Source: Persebacter sp965221835 | GTDB lineage: Bacteria; Pseudomonadota; Gammaproteobacteria; Tethybacterales; Persebacteraceae | Direction of reading: 5' to 3' | NCBI GenBank assembly: GCA_965221835.1 | Contig: OZ244916.1 | Location: forward strand, 1,178,001-1,242,000 | Length of the DNA stretch: 64,000 nucleotides | Part shown: positions 34,412 through 43,165 of the stretch, in pieces | How the letters are laid out: each line of letters starts with the position of its first letter | Position numbering within the stretch: the first letter of the stretch is position 1 | Program-made: the position numbers and the translations under genes | Notes under the pieces: generated by a model | Told to the model about the DNA's origin: nothing | The model's database searches: none | Seen by the model: only the letters and a program-made list of their open reading frames with translations

Positions 34412-35133
34412 CTCTTGCTTTGGAAGTCAACAATCTAACAAAATCGTACGGCGGTGCGGAAGTTTTGCGCGGCATTACTTTTTCGGTGCAGGCGGGGGAG
34501 TTTTTCGGTTTCGCCGGAATCAACGGCGCGGGCAAAAGCACTTTCCTAAAATGTATGCTGGATTTTTGCGATTACGAAAGCGGCGACATTCGCCTGTTTG
34601 ATGTTTCCGTCAAAAATCGCGAAGCGCGGCATCGCATCGCGTTTCTGCCGGAGCGATTTATCCCGCCCTACTATCTGACCGGCGAACAATTTTTGCAATT
34701 TATGACCCGCTTGCGGCGCGATTCCTATTCGCGCGATGCCGCCGAAGAAATGTTGCACGAACTGGATTTGGAATTGACCGCGCTGCACAAACCGGTGCGT
34801 TCTTTTTCCAAAGGAATGACGCAAAAACTCGGTTTAGCGTCATGTTTTCTCGCCCGCCGCGACATGTACTATTTGGACGAACCGATGAGCGGACTTGACC
34901 CGAAAGCGCGCGTTCTCGTCAAACGGCAGTTCCAAAAACTCGCGGAACGCGGCGCATCTTTATTTTTTACCTCGCACATGTTGTCCGACATAGAAGAAGT
35001 GTGCGGGCGGATGGGCGTTTTGCACGATGGCGGCATTTGCTATCTCGGCACACCCGCCGGCATGCGCGACAAATTCGGCGGCGGCACGTTAGAAGAAGCG
35101 TATCTCAACGCCATCGGCGCCGGCGATGCTTGA
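34408..35133 (+). CDS. ABC transporter ATP-binding protein (ABC-2 type exporter)
   Basis: 241 residues. Walker A is GINGAGKST, the signature loop is SFSKGMTQK, Walker B is MYYLDEPMSGLDP, and the switch His lies in FTSHMLSD. The single-domain ATPase resembles CcmA/NosF-type exporters. Its partner permease is probably the gene at 36385, on the far side of serS. Start overlaps gph and stop overlaps serS. Confidence 0.9.
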   Translation: MTLALEVNNLTKSYGGAEVLRGITFSVQAGEFFGFAGINGAGKSTFLKCMLDFCDYESGDIRLFDVSVKNREARHRIAFLPERFIPPYYLTGEQFLQFMTRLRRDSYSRDAAEEMLHELDLELTALHKPVRSFSKGMTQKLGLASCFLARRDMYYLDEPMSGLDPKARVLVKRQFQKLAERGASLFFTSHMLSDIEEVCGRMGVLHDGGICYLGTPAGMRDKFGGGTLEEAYLNAIGAGDA

Positions 35134-36388
35134 CCCGGAATTGTTGCGCCGCGATTTCGCCGCGGTCGCCGCCAATTTGCGGCGGCGCGGGACGGAAATA
35201 AATGCGGCGGAATATGAACGACTGGAAGCCGACCGCAAAGAAACGCAAAGTACCGCCGAAGAGTTGCGCGGCGAACGCAATCGGCGCGCAAAAAGCGGTA
35301 ATCGCGCCGCCGATGTCGCCGATTTTCGCGCACAACTGCGCGATGCCGAAGCGGCAATGCACGCCGCCCGCGCGCGGCTGGACGATTATCTTTTGCGCCT
35401 GCCCAATATGTTGCGCGAATCGGTGCCGGACGGCGCGGACGAATCCGCCAATGTTGAAGTGTCGCGATACGGCGACAAACCCCGTTTTGATTTTACGCCG
35501 CGCGACCATGTCGCGTTAGGGGCGCGCGCGGGAATGATGGATTTTGAGGCGGCGGCGGATATGGCGGCGGCGCGGTTTGTCGTTTTGTCCGGCGAACTGG
35601 CGCATCTGCATCGCGCGCTGGCGCAGTTTATGTTGGATGTGCATGTCCGCGAACACGGTTATGTAGAACATTATCTGCCGCATCTGGTCAACGCCCGTGC
35701 GATGACCGGTGCCGGACAACTGCCGAAGTTTGCCGATGAAGTTTTCGCCGTTGCCGACGATCCGCTGTATCTGATTCCGACCGCCGAAGTACCGCTGGTC
35801 AATATGGCGCGAACGCGCGCGCCCGATGCCGCCGAATTGCCGATACGCCTGACCGCGCACACGCCCTGCTATCGCCGGGAAGCCGGTGCGCACGGCAAAG
35901 ACACGCGCGGAATGTTGCGTCAACATCAGTTTGACAAAGTAGAACTCGTACAAATTCGCGCGCCTGATGATTCCGCCGCCGGACTGGAAGAAATGCGCGG
36001 ACACGCCGAAAAGATTTTGCAACTGCTGGAATTGCCATATCGGGTTGTCGCGCTGTGCGCCGGCGATATCGGATTTGCCGCCATGCAAACCTACGATTTG
36101 GAAGTGTGGATGCCGGGGCAGGAACGCTATCGCGAAATTTCCTCTTGCAGCGACTGCGGCACATTTCAATCGCGGCGGTTGCGGGCGCGTTATCGTGCGG
36201 CGGACGGCGGCAAATCGTTGCCGCATTTATTGAACGGTTCCGGTGTCGCCATCGGCAGGGCGGCAATTGCGATATTGGAAAATCATCAGCGGGAAGACGG
36301 CGCGATTCGCGTGCCGCCGCCGCTATCGCCCTACATGGGCGGGCGCGAATGGATTTGCGATGCGCCGACAAAAGGAGAAAAAAAATGA
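35126..36388 (+). CDS. serS: Seryl-tRNA synthetase
   Basis: 420 residues, class II. The N-terminal coiled-coil arm (about 30-100) binds the tRNA-Ser variable arm. Motif 2 is TPCYRREAGAHGKDTRGMLRQHQF-type (class II arginine in YRREAG) and motif 3 includes GSGVAIGRAAIAILENHQ. EISSCSDCGTFQSRRL is the serine-binding region. It begins inside the ABC ATPase gene (8-nt overlap) and ends on the permease start (ATGA), so an essential housekeeping gene is embedded in the exporter operon. Confidence 0.97.
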   Translation: MLDPELLRRDFAAVAANLRRRGTEINAAEYERLEADRKETQSTAEELRGERNRRAKSGNRAADVADFRAQLRDAEAAMHAARARLDDYLLRLPNMLRESVPDGADESANVEVSRYGDKPRFDFTPRDHVALGARAGMMDFEAAADMAAARFVVLSGELAHLHRALAQFMLDVHVREHGYVEHYLPHLVNARAMTGAGQLPKFADEVFAVADDPLYLIPTAEVPLVNMARTRAPDAAELPIRLTAHTPCYRREAGAHGKDTRGMLRQHQFDKVELVQIRAPDDSAAGLEEMRGHAEKILQLLELPYRVVALCAGDIGFAAMQTYDLEVWMPGQERYREISSCSDCGTFQSRRLRARYRAADGGKSLPHLLNGSGVAIGRAAIAILENHQREDGAIRVPPPLSPYMGGREWICDAPTKGEKK

Positions 36389-37167
36389 AAACGCGGGACT
36401 GGATGACTGCATGGACGATTGCCGCCTATACGGTGCGCGAAGCGTTGCGCAACCGCATTTTATGGATTGCGCTGGTATTTTCGGTGATGGGCGTAGGACT
36501 CGCCGGATTTGTCGGCGATGTCGCGGTAACCGAAGAACGCGAAGTAAAAGTAATATTGCTCGCCGCAGCATATCGTTATTGCGCGGCGTTGACATTGATG
36601 GTGTTGGTCATCTCCACATTGGTGCGCGAATTTAACGACAAATGTTTGGAGTTGTATTTGTCGCTGACGATTTCGCGGCTGCTTTATTTTACCGGCAAGG
36701 CGGGCGGTTTTTTTGTCGCCGGGGCGTTGCTGGCGGCGGTGTTCGGGGCGGTTTTGCTGTTGTATGCGGAACCGTCGGCGGTGCTGTTGTGGATTATTTC
36801 GCTGGCGTGCGAATTGGCGATTGTGGCGGTCGTTTCCATGTTCGCGGTGATGAGTTTCAACCAGCAAATTCCGGCGGCGTTCGCCGCATCGCTGGTATTT
36901 TATCTGATGTGCCGCGCCGCGGACGGCATCGTACTGATTAGCCAAAGCGAAATTATTTTGCACACCACCGGCGTTTATTTAATGAAAACGCTTGTGGGAG
37001 TTCTGGCGTTCGTGTTGCCGAGTTTGGCGCGTTTTGCGCGCTCAGATTGGCTTGCCTACGGCGGTGCCGACTTCGCCGCATTGGCGCCGATTGTCGCGCA
37101 AACGGCGGTGTATGTCGCGCTCATCGGTGCGGCGACGATGATTGATTTTTCCCGCAAAAATATCTGA
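36385..37167 (+). CDS. ABC transporter permease (ABC-2 type)
   Basis: 260 residues with about six membrane spans. The N-terminus TIAAYTVREALRNRILW is typical of ABC-2/NosY-like permeases, where a cytosolic helix precedes span 1. A good AAAGGAGA site within the end of serS drives translation. With the ATPase at 34408 and the following anchored protein it probably forms an exporter; the cargo is unknown. Confidence 0.85.
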   Translation: MKTRDWMTAWTIAAYTVREALRNRILWIALVFSVMGVGLAGFVGDVAVTEEREVKVILLAAAYRYCAALTLMVLVISTLVREFNDKCLELYLSLTISRLLYFTGKAGGFFVAGALLAAVFGAVLLLYAEPSAVLLWIISLACELAIVAVVSMFAVMSFNQQIPAAFAASLVFYLMCRAADGIVLISQSEIILHTTGVYLMKTLVGVLAFVLPSLARFARSDWLAYGGADFAALAPIVAQTAVYVALIGAATMIDFSRKNI

Positions 37168-37169
37168 CG

Positions 37170-38033
37170 ATGTCGCGCAAACGACGGTTCCGCTTCCGTC
37201 TATTCGTCAAGGACGAATATCGCCCGTTGCGCGTTGTGCCGCGCGGATTGTGGCTGGCGTTGACGGGAGCGTTTATCGCGCAGTTGTGGTTTCACGACTA
37301 TATCGGTCCGCCGAAAGTATCGGCACGCGACCTGCAATTGTCGCATCCGCCCGCACAAGAGTTGCTGCATGCCGCAGCGTTCGGCGACACGCTTTCGCTG
37401 GGGCGCATACTGATGTTAAATCTGCAAGCGTTTGACAATCAGCAAGGCGTCAGCATAAAGTACACCGATTTAGATTACGACATTCTCGGCGAATGGCTGG
37501 ATCGCATCGTATCATTGGACGAAAAATCCGAATATCCGCACTTTACCGCGTCCAAAATATACACCGGTCCGCCGGACGAGGAACGCCGCCGCAAAATGAT
37601 CGCGTGGGGGCGAAAACATTTTCGCGAACGCCCGAACGAGCGGTGGGAATGGATGGCGTATCTGACGAACTTCGTCCGTTATCAAATGCAAGACAATGCG
37701 CTGGCGCAGGAAATGGCGCGCGAACTCCGCGACTTGACCGAAGCCGGAAAAGTACCGGGCTGGACACGGCAGTTGAATGTTTTCTTTTTGGAAGCCGACA
37801 ACGAATATCAGGCGTCGGCGACATTGCTGGCGAATCTGCTGGCAGCCGGCGAAGTAAAAGATCCCGCCGAGTTTAAATTTTTGCTTGACCGGCTGGAAGA
37901 AATCGCCGAAAAAATGGTGCGAGACGGCGAAGTACGAAGCGAATCCGAAATAGACAAAATTGAATCGCAACTGCACAATTTGCGCGACAAATTTTTGGAA
38001 CAATTCGGCGAGTCGCCCGCGTCTGATTCTTAA
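37170..38033 (+). CDS. Conserved hypothetical membrane-anchored protein next to the ABC permease
   Basis: 287 residues. A basic N-terminus (SRKRRFRFRLF) and one membrane span (about 26-43) anchor a soluble, helix-rich domain with several Trp/Arg-rich segments (ERWEWMAYLTNFVRYQM) that suggests TPR-like packing; the last 50 residues form a charged helix. It starts 2 nt after the permease stop. I know of no assigned function; it may be a periplasmic partner of the exporter. Confidence 0.75.
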   Translation: MSRKRRFRFRLFVKDEYRPLRVVPRGLWLALTGAFIAQLWFHDYIGPPKVSARDLQLSHPPAQELLHAAAFGDTLSLGRILMLNLQAFDNQQGVSIKYTDLDYDILGEWLDRIVSLDEKSEYPHFTASKIYTGPPDEERRRKMIAWGRKHFRERPNERWEWMAYLTNFVRYQMQDNALAQEMARELRDLTEAGKVPGWTRQLNVFFLEADNEYQASATLLANLLAAGEVKDPAEFKFLLDRLEEIAEKMVRDGEVRSESEIDKIESQLHNLRDKFLEQFGESPASDS

Positions 38034-38237
38034 AATTTAATTCTTAAATTTAATTCTTAATCTGATTCTTAAAAAATTCAATTCTTAATCCGATTCTTAA
38101 ATTTAATTCTTAAAATTTAATTCTTAAATTTTCGTCCGCCGCGCGCGATTCCGGTTAAGATTCTTAAATTTAATTCTTAATCCGATTCTTAAATTTAAGA
38201 ATTAAATTTTCGCCCGCCGCGCGTGATTCAATTCCGA
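38034..38237 (+). repeat. AT-rich ATTCTTAA repeat block
   Basis: The whole spacer is built from AATTCTTAAATTT and ATCCGATTCTTAA words, with a larger duplication ending TTTTCG(T/C)CCGCCGCGCG(C/T)GATT (around 38128-38150 and 38204-38226). ATTCTTAAATTTAAGAAT near 38187-38204 is a perfect palindrome. It lies between convergent genes and may double as a terminator region. Confidence 0.75.
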
Positions 38238-39764
38238 TTAAATTGCAATGTCGCCTTGCGCGATTTTGCTTTTTGCCGAGTCGCGTGCCTGAATTCGCGG
38301 TGTGGAAAGCGGCGGCAACTTCGCCTCCCGTTCCTCAAAATATTCCTCCACCGACCATAACTGCAAGCGCGGATATTTTTTTCCGCGATGCGCGACCGTG
38401 CCCGCCGTCGCCAAAATTTCGGCGACCGATTGAGTCGGCGCGATTTTGTCCGGCGTGATATAAACGCCAAACAACGCGCTTTTTTCTTTCATGGAATTTG
38501 CCAGCGCGCGAATTTTATTTAAGTTAATTCCGGGCGACACGGTAACTTGCGCGATGACCAGCGGCGTTTTTGCCGCCGCCGGTTTTTCCGCGCCGACAAT
38601 ATCTTCTTGCATCCATCCGCGCCCGTCGACTCCGCCGTCGCCGGTTTGTTTTATGTTCGGCAACATTCCGGGAATCAACGCAATCGCCCACTTCTCAAAC
38701 TCAAATGGTTTTTGTGCGAGAAGGCGCGCGCCTTTCATATCGCGCGGAATTCCTTCCACATGAATTTGTTTGCGAATTCTGTGCAGGCGGCTGCGAATCA
38801 GTTCCACCGGAAAAGCGGAAATGTCAATTCCTATCCATTTGCGTTTCAATTCGTTCGCCGCCACGACCGTCGTACCGCAACCGCAAAAAGGATCTAGCAC
38901 CAAATCGCCCTTGTTGGAAGACGCCGAAATAATTCGCCGCAAAAGCGCAACCGGTTTTTGCGTAGGATAGCCGAGACGCTCCTTGTTTTGTCGCGTCAAC
39001 GGCAGAATATCAACCCACCAACTTTCCGGTACTTTGCCGATTTTGCGCAACTCTTCTATGCGATTTTGGTCGTGTCCGCGGGGAAAAATGACTCCGCCGC
39101 CCCGTCCGGCACCCAGCGATTTGTACGGAATGCGCACGGCGTCCCGATAAAACACGGCGGATTCGGAATTCGCGTAAAACAAAATCGTGTCGTGCTTTGC
39201 CGGGAAGGAATGCGCCGCCCTGCTCGGTCCCGTATAGCACCAAACGATTTCGTTGCGAAAGTTTTTTGCGCCAAAAATCGCGTCCATCAAAATTTTAAGA
39301 TAATGACTCGCCGTCGGGTCGCAATGCAAATAAATGCTGCCGTCTTCCGCCAACAAACGGCGGCAGCGGTCGAGACGTTGTGCCATGTACGACAAATACG
39401 CCAGCATTCCGCCTTTTTCCAGCAACGCTTCCAATCCGTCCACCGTCCGTTTCATTTTCGGCGAATACAAATCCCCCGAACGCAAATCGTCCATTCGCCC
39501 GGCGGCGGCGGCATCCCATGTCCAAGTGTCGTCAAACGCAACGACTTGTGCCGTTTTGCCGCCGCCGCCTTCTTCGCCGTACAAAATGTTATATTTGGCG
39601 TTGGAATTAAACGGCGGGTCCAGATAAATTAGATTCGCTTTGCCGCCGTACCCTTCCGCCAGCCAGCGATCCATTACTTCCATACAATCGCCGTAAACCA
39701 GCGATTTGCCGTGCGTCATTGAATGCGCACCTTTTTGTGTTTTTGCCGGTTTTTTTGCGGTCAT
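38238..39764 (-). CDS. DNA methyltransferase fused to a Mrr-like nuclease domain
   Basis: 508 residues. Residues 1-340 are an amino-methyltransferase with motif IV DPPF (49-52) before motif I-type DPFCGCGTT (291-299), the beta-class order. Residues 355-465 resemble a Mrr-type PD-(D/E)XK domain: FEKWAIALI, GDGGVDGRG (D376/D380) and VIAQVT (403-408). The usual catalytic Lys of Q-x-K is Thr408, so cleavage may be lost. No separate restriction or specificity subunit is adjacent. The start at 39764 is 6 nt after TATAAT; an ATG at 39719 begins the conserved core and is an alternative. Confidence 0.8.
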   Translation of the reverse strand: MTAKKPAKTQKGAHSMTHGKSLVYGDCMEVMDRWLAEGYGGKANLIYLDPPFNSNAKYNILYGEEGGGGKTAQVVAFDDTWTWDAAAAGRMDDLRSGDLYSPKMKRTVDGLEALLEKGGMLAYLSYMAQRLDRCRRLLAEDGSIYLHCDPTASHYLKILMDAIFGAKNFRNEIVWCYTGPSRAAHSFPAKHDTILFYANSESAVFYRDAVRIPYKSLGAGRGGGVIFPRGHDQNRIEELRKIGKVPESWWVDILPLTRQNKERLGYPTQKPVALLRRIISASSNKGDLVLDPFCGCGTTVVAANELKRKWIGIDISAFPVELIRSRLHRIRKQIHVEGIPRDMKGARLLAQKPFEFEKWAIALIPGMLPNIKQTGDGGVDGRGWMQEDIVGAEKPAAAKTPLVIAQVTVSPGINLNKIRALANSMKEKSALFGVYITPDKIAPTQSVAEILATAGTVAHRGKKYPRLQLWSVEEYFEEREAKLPPLSTPRIQARDSAKSKIAQGDIAI

Positions 39765-39770
39765 TTGCAA

Positions 39771-39776
39771 ATTATA
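39771..39776 (-). promoter_or_regulatory. -10 box 6 nt before the methyltransferase start
   Basis: A minus-strand TATAAT ends 6 nt before the ATG that encodes MTAKKPAK. No ribosome-binding site is present, so the message should be leaderless. The box lies just downstream of the ligase gene. Confidence 0.5.
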
Positions 39777-39795
39777 CATCGCCGCACGAGGGCGT

Positions 39796-41400
39796 TCATT
39801 CTTTTTTCGCCCGTTCGCGCAATACGAATTTTTGGATTTTGCCGGTCGCGGTTTTCGGCAACTCGCCGAAAATAAAAAATCGCGGACGCATAAAACCGGG
39901 CATCGTATCGCGGCAAAACTTTTCCATTTCCGCCGCATCCGCCGTTGCCCCCGCCGCCAACTCCACGAATGCGCACGGCGTTTCGCCCCATTTTTCGTCC
40001 GGTTTCGCCACCACCGCAACGGCGGCAACGGCGGGATGTTTGCTGACGGCGTTTTCCACCGCAATGGAGGAAATGTTTTCGCCGCCGGAAATAATCACAT
40101 CTTTCAGGCGGTCTTTAATTTGCAAATAATCGTCTTCGTGCATCACTGCCAAATCGCCGGTATGAAACCACCCGCCGGCGAACGCCGCTGCCGTCGCTTC
40201 CGGATTTTTGAGATAGCCGCTCATAATCGTGTTGCCGCGCATGACGATTTCGCCAACGGTTTTTCCGTCCGCCGATACCATCGCGCCTTCTCGCATCACG
40301 CCCCAATCGTCCAAAATCGGATAGCCGACTCCTTGCCGTATCATTTTATCGGCGCGTTCGGCGGGCGGCAACGAATCCCACAAATCGCCTTTCCATGCGC
40401 ACATTGTCGTATGCCCGTAAGTTTCGGTCAGTCCGTAAACATGCATTACTTCAAACCCGATTTTTTCGGCGGCGGACAGCGTAGACGGCGGCGGCGGGGC
40501 GGCGGCGGTGACGAGTTTAACCCGGTGCGGCAGTTTTTTTCCGTCCGCTGCGGCGGCAACCGTGTTCAATACAATCGGCGCACCGCCCATATAATCTACG
40601 CGATATTTTTCAATCAGACGGATGATTTCCGCGCCATCAATTTTGCGCAGACAAACCACCGCCCCCGCCAACAACGCCTGCGTCCACGGATAGCACCAGC
40701 CATTGCAGTGAAACATCGGCACCGTATACAACAGCGTGCCGTGCGTTTTCATTTCCCATCCGGCGGCGGTGCCGGTCGCCATCAAATACGCACCACGATG
40801 ATGATAGACAACGCCTTTCGGATTGCCGGTCGTGCCGGAAGTATAATTTAACGCTATCGGCTCCCATTCGTCTTCGGGCATCAAACACAACTCATCATCG
40901 CCGGCGGAATCTAAAAATGTTTCGTAATCGCATTCGCCAACGGTCTCGCCGCCGGCAAAAGAATCGTCTGCAATATCTATCAGCAGCGGCGGATTTTTCA
41001 TTCCCGCAATCGCCGCGCGCGTTTTGGCGGCAAATTCGCCGTCTACAAAAACAATTTTCGCTTCGCCGTGCGCAAAAATATAACGCAAAGTTTCGGCATC
41101 CAGCCGCACATTAATCGCGTTCAATACCGCGCCCGCCATCGGCACCGCAAAGTGCGCTTCAAAAATTTCGGGCGTGTTGGCGGCGACAAAAGATACGACA
41201 TCGCCGCGCCCGATTCCGCGTTTTTGCAACGCCGCCGCGAATCGTTTGCAACGCGAAAATACTTCGCCCCAGTTGCGCGTTTTGTCGCCGTAAATGGTCG
41301 CCGGACGGTGCGGATAAACGCGGGCGGTGCGGCAAATAAAACTGACCGGCGACAGCGGTACATAGTTTGCGGGGTTTTTTTCCAATCCTGAAAGATCCAT
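39796..41400 (-). CDS. Acyl-CoA synthetase (AMP-forming; AlkK/DmdB-like)
   Basis: 534 residues. It activates a carboxylic acid to acyl-AMP and then acyl-CoA. Signature motifs are NYTSGTTGNPKGV (P-loop), YGLTETYGH, GWFHTGD and the catalytic lysine region PKTATGKIQK. The N-terminus NYVPLSPVSFICRTA is shared by medium-chain fatty-acid ligases and by DmdB, which activates methylmercaptopropionate during DMSP demethylation; sequence alone does not separate them. GGAGAAG precedes the ATG. The short gap suggests co-transcription with the DUF1326 gene upstream. Confidence 0.88.
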   Translation of the reverse strand: MDLSGLEKNPANYVPLSPVSFICRTARVYPHRPATIYGDKTRNWGEVFSRCKRFAAALQKRGIGRGDVVSFVAANTPEIFEAHFAVPMAGAVLNAINVRLDAETLRYIFAHGEAKIVFVDGEFAAKTRAAIAGMKNPPLLIDIADDSFAGGETVGECDYETFLDSAGDDELCLMPEDEWEPIALNYTSGTTGNPKGVVYHHRGAYLMATGTAAGWEMKTHGTLLYTVPMFHCNGWCYPWTQALLAGAVVCLRKIDGAEIIRLIEKYRVDYMGGAPIVLNTVAAAADGKKLPHRVKLVTAAAPPPPSTLSAAEKIGFEVMHVYGLTETYGHTTMCAWKGDLWDSLPPAERADKMIRQGVGYPILDDWGVMREGAMVSADGKTVGEIVMRGNTIMSGYLKNPEATAAAFAGGWFHTGDLAVMHEDDYLQIKDRLKDVIISGGENISSIAVENAVSKHPAVAAVAVVAKPDEKWGETPCAFVELAAGATADAAEMEKFCRDTMPGFMRPRFFIFGELPKTATGKIQKFVLRERAKKE

Positions 41401-41425
41401 TTTTTTCTTCTCCGTTTGCAATAAA

Positions 41426-42046
41426 TCAGTCGCCCTGCCACGACACTTTGGCATATTCCGCGCTTTGTCCCGAAAAATCCCATACCCGCCCGAAGGCGCG
41501 TACGCGGCTTTTTCCGCCTTGCGCAACAATCACATCGGGCGCGACCCAATATTGCGAGTTGCGAATAATCACCGCCTCACCGTCTCGTGCGCCGGGGATT
41601 TTTTCTATCGCGCAATCCGCAACTTTTTTGGCAGAAGTTGCAGCAGTCATGCGCCAACCGTTTTCGGTTTCGGCAAAATCCAACGCCGCGCGTTCCGCCC
41701 CCAACACTTCCGCCACCAGCATGGAAAGAATGCCGAGAGAACCGCCCGCCTTGCCGGTAAAAATATCGCGCAATGCGGCAAATGCGGAATCGGAAGCGCG
41801 TTCGTCTATGTATAACGCGACCGTCCAGCCGCCTTCGCCCATCCGCCCCGGCACATCCAGCAAAATGCCGATGCACAATCCGTCCAGTTTTTCGCCTTCG
41901 CATTCTCCGGCGGCAATGCGCACCCCCCACCAAGAATGACAATAACCGTGCGACGGACGCGCGCGTCCCAAAGACACAACGCACGGACAAAACAAATCGC
42001 AATTGCAACTCAAAATTACTTCGCCTTCAATTTTCCATTTCATCAC
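41426..42046 (-). CDS. DUF1326 family protein
   Basis: 206 residues. The opening WKIEGEVILSCNCDLFCPCV has the conserved Cys-x-Cys-x4-Cys-x-Cys pattern (about residues 14-22) of DUF1326, which suggests metal binding. No signal peptide is seen. It lies immediately downstream of the DUF2182 gene, a pairing seen repeatedly in bacteria, so the two probably act together, perhaps in metal handling. The biochemical role is unknown. Confidence 0.88.
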   Translation of the reverse strand: MMKWKIEGEVILSCNCDLFCPCVVSLGRARPSHGYCHSWWGVRIAAGECEGEKLDGLCIGILLDVPGRMGEGGWTVALYIDERASDSAFAALRDIFTGKAGGSLGILSMLVAEVLGAERAALDFAETENGWRMTAATSAKKVADCAIEKIPGARDGEAVIIRNSQYWVAPDVIVAQGGKSRVRAFGRVWDFSGQSAEYAKVSWQGD

Positions 42047-42070
42047 TTTTTCCTCGTTTTTTTTAATAAT

Positions 42071-42796
42071 TTAAGATAACGCCCCAATCGCCAGCAAAAT
42101 CAATCCGCCGCCCGCCGCTTGCGCGGTTCTTTTCGGAAAAGGCGATATTTTTTCCACCAACGCATACAAAGTCAGCGCCGCTATCCAGCGCAAATCCATC
42201 ACGCCGCCGGCGAAAAGAGTCAGCATCAGCGCCCAACAACAGCCGACACAATAAACACCGTTTTTTGCGCCCAACAAAAACGCACCGCCAATTCCGTCTT
42301 TCCAATGCAAAATAAGAAACAACGGCGGCGGACGGCAACCGCGCAAACAGGCAAATTTAAGCGGCGTCAATTGATAAATACCGGCGGCGGCAAACAACAA
42401 CGCGCGCGCTTCCGCAGAATGCAAAAACATATTGTCGTTTATCCACGCCGCTTTATTTGCCGCGAAATGCAACACCGCCGCCGCCAACGAAAACGCCGCC
42501 CACAAAACCATATAACCGCCCGCGACCGCCCAAACATTTTTTTCGGATTTGCCGAGATGCGCGCAACAACGCCCGAACAATCGCAAAAAAGGCGCGGCAA
42601 CAGGCGCCATCATTGCCGCCATCATCACCGCCCACATTGCAAACAACAGCGGCAACGAAGCGTTTTGCCATTGCGCGCGAACGGCGGACGGGGCGCGCCC
42701 GAAATCAATCGCCATCGCCGCCGTCATCCACCAGCAAACCGCCGCCGCAACCCCGCCGACAATCATTACTTCCGCCGAAATAGTCCGCCCTCTCAT
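42071..42796 (-). CDS. DUF2182 integral membrane protein (predicted metal-binding)
   Basis: 241 residues with about six membrane spans. Family features are WAVMMAAMMAPVAAPF in the second span, YQLTPLKFACLRGCRPP, and GVYCVGCCWALM, whose clustered cysteines could bind metal. I place the start at 42796 (MRGRTISAEV): an extended -10 (TGTTAAAAT) lies 8 nt before it, and the sequence further upstream in the same frame is not membrane-like. It is paired with the DUF1326 gene downstream. Confidence 0.85.
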   Translation of the reverse strand: MRGRTISAEVMIVGGVAAAVCWWMTAAMAIDFGRAPSAVRAQWQNASLPLLFAMWAVMMAAMMAPVAAPFLRLFGRCCAHLGKSEKNVWAVAGGYMVLWAAFSLAAAVLHFAANKAAWINDNMFLHSAEARALLFAAAGIYQLTPLKFACLRGCRPPPLFLILHWKDGIGGAFLLGAKNGVYCVGCCWALMLTLFAGGVMDLRWIAALTLYALVEKISPFPKRTAQAAGGGLILLAIGALS

Positions 42797-43165
42797 CGCA
42801 AATGATTTTAACACAATAATCGCCCGAACGATTTCCGCCGCCGATTTAGAATCGTTTTCGGGCGAAAAATAGGCGGCAGTATTTCGCAACGCCCGGCGTT
42901 ATCAGGAATCGGGCGGAAGATTTTTTTTTCGTTTTAATCTGAAAAAGGAATAAATCGGAAATAAATGATATAACGAAATATCTTTTTATACTGACCGGAA
43001 AAACTTGCAGAAAAAATGAATTTTCCAAATTCAAATCCATTCCCGCTTTCGCCAAAAATAGTTATTTTTCCGAAAATTGATTTAAGAATTAATTTTTATG
43101 CCGCAATAAATTGCAGTGCGAAAAAAATTTATTTTTCGCGAGAAATAACAAAATTCGCCGCGTTC
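42797..43165. other. Gene-free spacer between divergent/tandem minus genes
   Basis: About 370 bp, AT-rich after 42900. Apart from the -10 box of the DUF2182 gene (42805-42810, minus strand) I see no gene, RNA, repeat or clear hairpin. Short open frames here have no protein-like composition. Confidence 0.6.

Noticed and set aside
39765..40064. Extension of the methyltransferase by 100 codons
   Set aside because: It overlaps the 3' end of the acyl-CoA ligase in another frame and shows Arg-rich shadow composition.
42846..43055. Possible 69-codon minus-strand gene
   Set aside because: No ribosome-binding site, uneven composition and no recognisable motif; it ends inside the N-terminal shadow of the DUF2182 frame.
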